Of a DNA stretch of 7,539 bases, positions 1-4,627 are shown one piece after another. The translations under genes were made by a program, and so were the position numbers. Origin of the DNA: Patescibacteria group bacterium (lineage in GTDB: Bacteria > Patescibacteriota > Minisyncoccia > Phycocordibacterales > SIBU01); NCBI GenBank assembly GCA_018968805.1, contig JAGWZX010000028.1, positions 1-7,539 on the forward strand, written 5' to 3'. The notes under the pieces are model-generated. The model saw only the letters and a list, made by a program, of their open reading frames with translations, did no database searches and was not told the DNA's origin. Position 1 is the stretch's first letter; every line of letters starts with the position of its first letter.

Positions 1-77
1 GACAGGATATTTCTACCTGTCTCTCATGGTCGCCCATGAGTTCGGACTATATCTTCTGAACTGGAAATTTTTGATTC

Positions 78-92
78 CAAGGTTCGACCTTG
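78..92. repeat. REP-like palindrome, copy in 16S intron loop L8
   Basis: CAAGGTTCGACCTTG is identical over 15 nt to 7020-7034, the palindrome just upstream of the RAYT gene. Its arms CAAGGT/ACCTTG flank a TCG centre. It lies in a nonessential loop of the intron. Confidence 0.8.
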
Positions 93-102
93 AATCGGGA
101 AA

Positions 103-115
103 AAGGTCGAAACTT
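103..115. repeat. Degenerate second REP-like copy in intron L8, opposite orientation
   Basis: AAGGTCGAAACTT differs by one base from AAGGTCGAACCTT, the core of the inverted copy at 7001-7013. With 78-92 it forms a head-to-head pair, the same arrangement as at 6999-7035 but with a longer spacer. Confidence 0.55.
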
Positions 116-625
116 AATCCCCAATCAAAAATTTCCAGTTCAGTTTGGCGTATAGTCTCTGAGGGTTCTTGCATATGTGCTAAATAGTAGGGAGAGACCT
201 GTGTGGCACACGAAGTCTCTCCGAGTGGAGGATCATATCATGGCAAGTAACCGTCTTCACCACTCACAGGATGGATCGTCCTGAGTATTGCTGAACGGTT
301 TTTCCAAAACTCACCGGGCTGCACAAGAGCTTCCGATCCCAAACGCCAGCTGATAACGAAATAGGATCTATGCACTTGCCACACCACCTTAATAGACTCC
401 CCACTATCTAACACACATGCAAGTCTTCCCTGCTGATTGACCGTTGGCTCGTCATAGCTCTTAGCGACGACGGCCGCACTTCAAAATTTTCACGATTGCT
501 CGTATTTGAAGATACTCGGTTTTTCCAGCATATAGCCAAATTATCTCCGACTTTCGCCGGAGGGACCGCCTTATCGGAGTACCCCTACTCCTCGCTCCAG
601 TCTTTTACCTTGGAGTGAACATTCT

Positions 626-701
626 CATTTTAAAAACATTGCGCAGGCCGAGAGGCCGAGCATAGCGGCCGCGAGTACGCGGCACGCGTGTTTTTAAAAT
701 G
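626..701 (-). repeat. Extended hairpin inserted in intron loop L1
   Basis: CATTTTAAAAACA (626-638) and TGTTTTTAAAATG (689-701) are perfect 13-bp complements, extended outward by ACATTC/GAATGT (619-624 with 704-709). The inner loop carries a GC-rich hairpin, GCCGCG-AGTA-CGCGGC (668-683). Two further small hairpins lie towards the core in the same loop. This is a peripheral insertion between the 5' splice site and the internal guide sequence. Confidence 0.7.
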
Positions 702-716
702 ACGAATGTGAACGGG

Positions 717-1457
717 ATCCCATTCGCTACCCACGCTTTCGTGTCTCAGCGTCAGGAATGCGCCAGTGAATTGCCTTCGCTTTTGGTGTTCCCCTAAATA
801 TCAACGGATTTCACCCCTACACTTAGAGTTCCATTCACCTCTCGCATCCTCAAGCCTCGCCGTTTCTCCTGCGGACCCCCGGTTAAGCCGAAGAATTTGA
901 CAGAAGACTAACGAAGCCGCCTACACACCCTTTACGCCCAATGATTCCGGATAACGCTCGAGGCACTCGTATTACCGCTGCTGCTGGCACGAGTTTAGCA
1001 ACCTCTTATTCTTAGTCCGATCAATAAACTTTCTAGACTACAAAAGGAGTTTACATTCCGAAGAACTTCATCCTCCACGCGGCGTCGCTCGATCAGGCTT
1101 TCGCCCATTGTCGAATATTCTCGGCTGCAGCCATCCGTAGATGTATGGACCGTGTCTCAGTTCCATCGGTGGGGGTCAGGCTCTCACCTCCCCTAGGCGT
1201 CATAGCCTTGGTAGGCTTTTACCCTACCAACTAGCTGATACCGAGCAGGCCGATCTCCAAGCGATAAATCTTTACCCCGAAGGGACTATCAAGTATTACC
1301 TCCGCTTTCGCGGAGCTATTCCTGACTTGGAGGTTCGTACCTACTTATTACTACCTCGTCTGCCGGTGCTCCTCGGTTGCCCTCGGAGCCCCTTGACTTG
1401 CATGCCTTATCCACGCCGCCAGCGTTCATCCTGAGCTAGGATCAAACTCTTAATGTA
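717..1457 (-). rRNA. rrs: 16S ribosomal RNA, 5' exon (to about E. coli position 788)
   Basis: The minus strand reads as the start of 16S rRNA: AGAGTTTGATCCTAGCTCAG near 1450-1431, then GATGAACGCTGGCGGCG. The 530 loop follows as GTGCCAGCAGCAGCGGTAA (990-972), then the 690-loop region and AAAGCGTGGGTAGC. It stops at GGGAT, where the usual TTAGATACCC continuation is replaced by intron. The 5' end is placed by alignment with E. coli and is approximate. The exon is about 740 nt against 788 in E. coli, which fits the shortened helices common in Patescibacteria. The 530 loop has A526 with U505, and the hairpin at E. coli 339-350 reads CAUC-UACG-GAUG, so it is base-paired despite differing from the usual bacterial sequence. 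These compensated changes argue for a functional divergent rRNA, not a pseudogene. The 3' half is not in the window. Confidence 0.96.
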
Positions 1458-1837
1458 AGTGTTCCGACGTAAAGTCGGAATGCGCGATTTTGATAAATCA
1501 AAATCGGCAAACGAAACAAAATAGAAAATAGTATTTAATACTTCATTGTCCATTTGATTCTTCAGAGCCAATCCCGCTTTAAAATCTTTTGGAATATAGT
1601 TCCTACTGGAACTATAGTTTGACTTCGCTCGGACGCTGTGCAAACTCGGAAGTTTTCACGCGCTCCTCGCTAGTCAAAATAAATTATTGTGGTGTTAACT
1701 TGCACTCCGCTCCATACCCTATGGAACGGATACATTCTCAATATTTCAAAGCCGACGCTCCGGAAATAACCGAGGTCGGCTCCCCGACTTTTACGTCGGG
1801 GCTGATGTCAAAGTGCATGCTCTCCTTCTAGAGCGTA
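1458..1837 (-). other. Transcribed 16S leader (pre-rRNA 5' spacer)
   Basis: About 380 nt separate the predicted transcription start (near 1837) from the 16S 5' end. I find no tRNA and no convincing protein gene here. The spacer is rich in perfect hairpins: 1462-1468 with 1474-1480 (7 bp), 1485-1493 with 1498-1506 (9 bp), 1595-1603 with 1608-1616 (9 bp), 1711-1716 with 1720-1725 (6 bp), and CCCCGAC/GTCGGGG around 1782-1801. These probably serve pre-16S folding and processing. The matching 3' strand of any long processing stalk is outside the window. Confidence 0.7.
1806..1817 (-). promoter_or_regulatory. boxA-like rRNA antitermination site
   Basis: Read on the minus strand, TGCACTTTGACA matches the E. 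coli rRNA boxA TGCTCTTTAACA at 10 of 12 positions. It lies about 20 nt after the predicted start of the rRNA transcript, the expected place for NusB/S10 loading. This is motif matching only. Confidence 0.45.
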
Positions 1838-1843
1838 GCGAGT

Positions 1844-1871
1844 ATTATATATACCGCCGCCGACTTGTCAA
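1844..1871 (-). promoter_or_regulatory. rRNA operon promoter
   Basis: A perfect -35 TTGACA (1871-1866) and perfect -10 TATAAT (1849-1844) are separated by 16 nt and point towards the 16S gene. It sits between the cimA terminator and the rRNA leader, so the rRNA operon starts here independently. Confidence 0.85.
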
Positions 1872-1900
1872 ATTTTCCTGAAGGTGGAGAAAATGTGCAC

Positions 1901-1925
1901 AAAAAAGGCCCCTTGAGAAGAGGCC
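1901..1925 (-). terminator. Rho-independent terminator after cimA
   Basis: In the minus-strand RNA, GGCCUCUU-CUC-AAGGGGCC forms an 8-bp stem (one U.G pair) followed at once by UUUUUU (1906-1901). It starts 12 nt after the cimA stop codon and separates cimA from the downstream rRNA promoter. Confidence 0.88.
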
Positions 1926-1937
1926 CGGGAGGTAACG

Positions 1938-3512
1938 TCATTTCGGAAGACCGAGAGCGTACTCCATACTATCCACCAACGCCTGAAGACTTGCGGTTAC
2001 GATATTCTCGCTGACTCCAACAGTGCCCCATTCATGCTCACCGTCAGATGACATGATGAGCACCCGCGTCTTGGCTGCGGTGCTGGCGACGCCATCGATG
2101 ATTCGCACCTTGTAGTCCGCCAATGCGATCTTCTTGAGTTGCGGGAAGAAACTCCCGAGAGCGGACCGTAGCGCGGCATCCAGCGCGTTCACTGGCCCGT
2201 CGCCATCGGCGACAGTGTGGGCTATTTTGCCGTCAACGCGCACCTTGACCGTCGCTTCGCAGACCGAGGTTCCGCCGTTGCTTCGGATAGAAACGTGATA
2301 GCTATCCACCGAGAACGGCAGTTCGCGATGCGCCATCGTCTTGCGGATCAATAACGCCAGCGAGCCTTCGGCCGCCTCGTATTCGAATCCCTGGCCTTCC
2401 AGCTCTTTCACCTTCGCCGTGACAGACCGCAACTCCGGTGTGTCGGCTCGCAAGTCGAGGCCGAGCTCCTTGGCTTTGAGCAACACATTCGTCCGCCCGG
2501 CCAGGTCGCTAACCAACACGCGGCGCAGATTACCCACCGACTCGGGCTGAATGTGCTCGTAACTGCGGGCCACGCGCTCAATGGCATGCACGTGCATGCC
2601 GCCTTTGTGGGCGAACGCGGTCTGACCAACCCACGGCTGACGCGGATCGTGGCGCATGTTGGCAATCTCATCCACAAACTGCGAAAGTTCCTTGAGTTTC
2701 GGCAACGACTCAGCCGGCACACCGGATTTCTTCATCTTGAAATGCACCAGTGGAATGACGCTCGTGAGATTGCAGTTTCCTGTGCGCTCGCCATAACCGT
2801 TGATTGTTCCCTGAACTTGAGTGGCGCCGCCAGCCAGTCCCGCGAGTGCGTTGGCAACGCCCAACCCGCAATCATTGTGCGTATGGATGCCGAGGCGCAC
2901 CGCCAGCTTGCCGCGGGCCACGGCCGTGATGCGCCGGATTTCCGACGGCAGACAGCCGCCGTTGGTATCGCACAGGCACACGCAATCGGCACCGGCTTTC
3001 TCGGCTGCCCGCCACGTGGCCAGTGCATACTCCGGCGCGTCTTTGTAGCCGTCAAAAGCGTGCTCGGCGTCATAGACCACCGTTTTGCCATAATCCTTCA
3101 GGTAGCGGATCGTGTCGGCGATCATGGCGAGGTTTTCGTCCGGCCGGGCGCGCAACACTTCGGTGATGTGGAGTAGCCAGCTTTTCCCGACAATCGTGAC
3201 GACCGGCGTCTCCGCTTCGAGAATTTGGCGCATCAAATCGTCCTTCTCAACCGCCAACCCTTTGCGACGAGTCATGCTGAACGCCGCGATCTGTGCCGAC
3301 TTCCACTTCCGTCGCCGCGCCTGGGCGAAGAACTCCACGTCTTTCGGATTCGAGCCGGGCCAACCGCCCTCGATATAATGGACCCCGAACGCGTCGAGTT
3401 TCTCAGCAATGCGGATCTTATCCGCCACTGAGAAGTTTATACCTTCGCCCTGGCTGCCATCGCGCAAGGTCGTGTCGTAGATGCACACTTGATCACCAAT
3501 TTCAGTCTTCAT
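1938..3512 (-). CDS. cimA: (R)-citramalate synthase
   Basis: This enzyme condenses pyruvate and acetyl-CoA to (R)-citramalate, the entry to the threonine-independent route to 2-oxobutyrate and isoleucine. The 524-residue length suits the CimA-type branch of the LeuA-like DRE-TIM metallolyases. Visible motifs are DTTLRDG (13-19, with R17 and D18), IEGGWPGSNPKD (47-58), HTHND (210-214; H210 and H212 as metal ligands), GERTGNCNL (241-249, N246) and AHKGGMHVHA (301-310). The C-terminal part (about 395-520) looks like the LeuA dimer domain that mediates feedback inhibition. 2-Isopropylmalate synthase is the main alternative, but the overall pattern and the isoleucine-rich leader upstream favour CimA. 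A GAGGAG sequence (3532-3527) lies 14 nt before the ATG, too far for an ordinary Shine-Dalgarno. The gene appears more GC-rich than its surroundings, and amino-acid synthesis genes are uncommon in CPR genomes, so acquisition by transfer is plausible. Confidence 0.9.
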   Translation of the reverse strand: MKTEIGDQVCIYDTTLRDGSQGEGINFSVADKIRIAEKLDAFGVHYIEGGWPGSNPKDVEFFAQARRRKWKSAQIAAFSMTRRKGLAVEKDDLMRQILEAETPVVTIVGKSWLLHITEVLRARPDENLAMIADTIRYLKDYGKTVVYDAEHAFDGYKDAPEYALATWRAAEKAGADCVCLCDTNGGCLPSEIRRITAVARGKLAVRLGIHTHNDCGLGVANALAGLAGGATQVQGTINGYGERTGNCNLTSVIPLVHFKMKKSGVPAESLPKLKELSQFVDEIANMRHDPRQPWVGQTAFAHKGGMHVHAIERVARSYEHIQPESVGNLRRVLVSDLAGRTNVLLKAKELGLDLRADTPELRSVTAKVKELEGQGFEYEAAEGSLALLIRKTMAHRELPFSVDSYHVSIRSNGGTSVCEATVKVRVDGKIAHTVADGDGPVNALDAALRSALGSFFPQLKKIALADYKVRIIDGVASTAAKTRVLIMSSDGEHEWGTVGVSENIVTASLQALVDSMEYALGLPK

Positions 3513-3570
3513 ATAAAAGAACCGAACTCCTCTCGTCCCCTCTTACTAACTTTATTTACCTCACTCAAGA

Positions 3571-3610
3571 TAAACGAAAAGCCAGTCTTCGGGGTGAAGA
3601 GCTGGCTTTT
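3571..3610 (-). terminator. Attenuator terminator of the cimA leader
   Basis: In the minus-strand RNA, AAAAGCCAG (3610-3602) pairs with CUGGCUUUU (3585-3577), and the stem continues with UCUUC/GAAGA after one bulged base. CGUUUA follows. The hairpin lies between the leader peptide stop (3633) and cimA (3512). Its 5' arm can instead pair with the end of the leader peptide coding region, as expected for an attenuator. Confidence 0.8.
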
Positions 3611-3632
3611 GTTAGTTAGAAATTATGAGTTT

Positions 3633-3710
3633 TTAGCGTACACAAGCCAGCCCTCCACGTTCCGAAGGAATAATAATACCGCTAATAATAATCGCTGTTC
3701 TTGATTTCAT
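3633..3710 (-). CDS. Isoleucine-rich leader peptide of cimA (25 aa)
   Basis: This short ORF begins MKSRTAIIISGIII, continues PSERGGLACVR and ends with TAA. Six of its first 14 residues are isoleucine, all ATT codons, in two runs of three (residues 7-9 and 12-14). It sits between a promoter and a terminator hairpin just upstream of cimA, an isoleucine-pathway gene. That is the classical layout of transcription attenuation, as in ilv, leu, his and trp leaders. The ATG lies only 8 nt after the predicted -10 box, so the mRNA should be nearly leaderless. RNA at 3658-3644, within codons 18-23, can form 15 consecutive pairs (two G.U) with the terminator 5' arm (3608-3594). A ribosome reading through to the stop would mask this segment. 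One stalled at Ile codons would leave it free to act as antiterminator. The peptide itself probably has no other function. Confidence 0.82.
   Translation of the reverse strand: MKSRTAIIISGIIIPSERGGLACVR
3644..3658 (-). promoter_or_regulatory. Antiterminator segment in the Ile leader
   Basis: RNA GUGGAGGGCUGGCUU pairs over 15 nt without interruption with AAGCCAGCUCUUCAC (3608-3594), the terminator 5' arm and part of its loop. It begins exactly 10 nt after the last Ile control codon (3671-3669) and overlaps the leader peptide end. Confidence 0.75.
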
Positions 3711-3718
3711 TGGTTTAT

Positions 3719-3746
3719 AGTTTAGCCACACAGAAAAATTTGTCAA
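3719..3746 (-). promoter_or_regulatory. Promoter of the cimA leader transcript
   Basis: The -35 TTGACA (3746-3741) is perfect. The -10 TAAACT (3724-3719) matches at 4 of 6 positions with a 16-nt spacer. The predicted start falls within about 0-3 nt of the leader peptide ATG (3710). The -35 box overlaps the T-tract of the preceding terminator. Confidence 0.6.
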
Positions 3747-3775
3747 ATAAAAACCGGTCAGAATTCCGACCGGTT
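3744..3775 (-). terminator. Rho-independent terminator after the 99-residue gene
   Basis: In the minus-strand RNA, AACCGGUC (3775-3768) pairs perfectly with GACCGGUU (3759-3752), followed by UUUAUUU. It starts 5 nt after the stop codon of the upstream gene. Confidence 0.88.
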
Positions 3776-3780
3776 GAGCG

Positions 3781-4080
3781 TCAGGCCGCTTGAGGAGCTT
3801 GAACCGTTTCTTGGGCTAGAGCCCTGCGAGCGCGGCGGCCGGCTAGTTTCTGGGCCTTCCTCAACATTATCGCGAGTGAATCGTGCGAAGACGTGTCGCC
3901 CAGACATTCTCCCACACCAAACACCCGCTTATTGGGAAACGGCAGGCCGACAACAACCTGTGCCCTGCCGTCAGCCCATTCTTGAGCAATGACCCGGAGT
4001 TTGATTCCGTCTTTCATAATCATGAGCGCTGAATTTGCCGACACTTTAAGAACCGCTTTCCACTTTGTGATTACCCGCAC
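3781..4080 (-). CDS. Unrecognised 99-residue protein behind a leucine attenuator
   Basis: I do not recognise this protein. The middle reads like alternating strands (KLRVIAQEW, AQVVVGLPFP, KRVFGVGE) followed by SHDSLAIMLRKAQKLAGRR, a probable helix with a basic patch, and an Ala/Gln-rich tail. There is no signal peptide or membrane segment. The GTG at 4080 gives the longest frame but touches the terminator T-tract and has no Shine-Dalgarno. The ATG codons at 4023 or 4017 are alternatives and would give about 80 residues. Its position supports a real gene: promoter, Leu-rich leader peptide, attenuator hairpin, this ORF, then its own terminator. Its regulation should follow leucine supply, but no leucine-pathway enzyme motif is visible. 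It may be a small regulator, an accessory protein, or what remains after a structural gene was lost. Confidence 0.6.
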   Translation of the reverse strand: MRVITKWKAVLKVSANSALMIMKDGIKLRVIAQEWADGRAQVVVGLPFPNKRVFGVGECLGDTSSHDSLAIMLRKAQKLAGRRARRALAQETVQAPQAA

Positions 4081-4116
4081 AAACGAAAGCGCCAGTCTCG
4101 AGTGAAGAGCTGGCGC
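4081..4116 (-). terminator. Attenuator terminator of the Leu leader
   Basis: In the minus-strand RNA, GCGCCAG (4116-4110) pairs with CUGGCGC (4095-4089), followed by UUUCGUUU. The stem has the same bulged base and the same inner UCU/AGA pairing as the cimA attenuator, so the two hairpins are probably related by duplication. Confidence 0.72.
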
Positions 4117-4143
4117 GTGCTAGTTTAAGTGTAAAGTTGAAAA

Positions 4144-4230
4144 TTACAAACGAGTACGAGCAAGACCTCCACCTGTTTCGGATAGAGTTAGCGTTAGCAA
4201 AAGGCCGAGGTTGTTGCTTGTTAAGGTCAT
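4144..4230 (-). CDS. Leucine-rich leader peptide (28 aa)
   Basis: This short ORF starts MTLTSNNLGLLLTLTL, continues SETGGGLARTRL and ends with TAA. Seven of its first 16 residues are leucine (positions 3, 8, 10, 11, 12, 14, 16), including three CTA codons. It has the same design as the Ile leader: a promoter with a 16-nt spacer, an ATG 6 nt after the -10 box, a peptide end of the form SE-x-GG-LA, and a terminator hairpin before the next gene. RNA at 4172-4157 can form 13 of 16 pairs with the terminator 5' arm region (4117-4102). This segment begins exactly 10 nt after the last Leu control codon (4185-4183). The peptide probably acts only as a sensor of leucyl-tRNA supply. Confidence 0.78.
   Translation of the reverse strand: MTLTSNNLGLLLTLTLSETGGGLARTRL
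4157..4172 (-). promoter_or_regulatory. Antiterminator segment in the Leu leader
   Basis: RNA GUGGAGGUCUUGCUCG opposes CGCGCCAGCUCUUCAC (4117-4102) with 13 of 16 pairs and three isolated U-C mismatches. The first seven pairs are continuous. It corresponds position for position to the antiterminator segment of the Ile leader. Confidence 0.6.
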
Positions 4231-4236
4231 ATTTAT

Positions 4237-4264
4237 ATATTAGCGGAAATTATTTTTTTGTCAA
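4237..4264 (-). promoter_or_regulatory. Promoter of the Leu leader transcript
   Basis: A perfect -35 TTGACA (4264-4259), a 16-nt spacer and -10 TAATAT (4242-4237) precede the leader peptide ATG (4230) by 6 nt. The predicted transcript therefore starts at or next to the ATG. Confidence 0.65.
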
Positions 4265-4287
4265 CTATTGTCTATCAAAAAAATGCT

Positions 4288-4620
4288 TTATTTTATTTTA
4301 GATTCCAACACAGTCATCCTTTTCTCTAATGCCAAAAATTCGTCATAATCAACTTTTTTCTTTAATCCGCCTTTCAAAAATTCTACATTGTTCTTAATTA
4401 TCTCCGCATCGGTCATAAGTTTGCCGATCATTTCAGTGTGAGAGTCCAGTATTTTTTTTACACCGCCAATTTCCTTCTTCACATCGCCATATTGCTCAGC
4501 AATAACCGCCACCTTACTTTGAAAATCCTCACTCAACGCGGAAATGTGCCGTTTAATATCAACATTATATGGCTTCAATATCGCCTGAATTTCCTTGGAC
4601 TTTCCGGAGGCTTTTTTCAT
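4288..4620 (-). CDS. Small coiled-coil protein downstream of secF
   Basis: This is a short, charged, mostly helical protein of 110 residues from the ATG at 4620. A GTG at 4635 would add five residues and overlap the secF stop. It reads MKKASGKSKEIQAILKPYN at the start, then heptad-like stretches such as DFQSKVAVIAEQYGDVKKEI, EIIKNNVEFLKGGLKKKV and EFLALEKRMTVLESKIK. I infer a coiled coil or helical bundle. There is no signal peptide, membrane segment or catalytic motif, and I cannot assign a function. It starts within a few bases of the secF stop and is probably co-transcribed. No clear hairpin terminator follows, only a run of seven Ts about 10 nt after the stop. Its lower GC and A/T-rich codons differ from cimA but fit the neighbouring non-coding DNA. 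Confidence 0.65.
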   Translation of the reverse strand: MKKASGKSKEIQAILKPYNVDIKRHISALSEDFQSKVAVIAEQYGDVKKEIGGVKKILDSHTEMIGKLMTDAEIIKNNVEFLKGGLKKKVDYDEFLALEKRMTVLESKIK

Positions 4621-4627
4621 GCTTCCA

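Larger units (their letters stand above)
56..143 (-). repeat. Long inverted repeat forming intron P8, with a REP-like pair in its loop
   Basis: The arms 56-76 and 123-143 are perfect reverse complements (21 bp). In the intron RNA they form P8, between the 3' strand of P3 (149-144) and the 3' strand of P7 (51-45). The 46-nt loop holds a REP-like palindrome (78-92) and a degenerate inverted second copy (103-115). Placing the repeat in the end of a peripheral helix would leave the catalytic core intact. Confidence 0.85.
1..716 (-). ncRNA. Group I self-splicing intron in the 16S rRNA gene (3' end beyond left edge)
   Basis: This intron interrupts 16S rRNA after the base equivalent to E. coli U788. 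The core folds by hand in RNA order. P1 pairs exon GGGAU (721-717) with guide GUCCC (566-562), giving the U.G pair at the splice site. P2 is a hairpin with a GAAA loop (562-545). P3 is UUUGGC/GCCAAA (540-535 with 149-144). P4 is UGCUG/CAGCA (530-526 with 435-431). P6 is a 27-bp helix with four G.U pairs (423-397 with 194-168). P7 is GACUAUA/UAUAGUC (157-151 with 51-45). P8 has 21 perfect pairs (143-123 with 76-56). P9 has a GCGA tetraloop (40-23), and a further hairpin lies at 21-1. No 3' exon sequence is visible, so the 3' splice site is off the left edge. I see no homing endonuclease with recognisable motifs. Large insertions sit in L1 (about 150 nt), L6 (about 200 nt) and L8. Confidence 0.88.

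Noticed and set aside
238..490. A reading frame of about 80 codons on the minus strand through intron P4-P6 (ends in GEDGYLP)
   Set aside because: It has no in-frame ATG and no LAGLIDADG, GIY-YIG or HNH motif, and much of it is structured RNA. At most it could be a remnant of a homing endonuclease.
1738..1818. A 26-codon ORF on the minus strand in the 16S leader, with AAGGAG 3 nt before its ATG
   Set aside because: The spacing is too short, its start overlaps the boxA-like site, and it spans stable hairpins. Translation in an rRNA leader is unlikely, so I take it as chance.
1141..1831. Three ORFs over the 16S 5' end and its leader (1141-1434 plus, 1407-1643 minus, 1589-1831 plus)
   Set aside because: Two overlap rRNA sequence and the third lies antisense in the structured leader. 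None resembles a protein family I recognise.
1997..3619. Several ORFs on both strands over cimA, the longest 2553-3176 on the plus strand
   Set aside because: They are shadows of a GC-rich gene that has all expected CimA motifs in its own frame.
3571..4116. The two similar hairpins read as a mobile or CRISPR-like repeat
   Set aside because: There are only two copies, each between a leader peptide and a gene and each followed by a U-rich tract. Terminator function explains them better.
1860..4290. Possible chimeric join placing cimA and the leader units next to CPR genes
   Set aside because: The 16-nt promoter spacers and leaderless starts are shared by secD and, for the spacer, the rRNA promoter. 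There is no abrupt junction. Read coverage across 1860-1940 and 4230-4300 would settle it.
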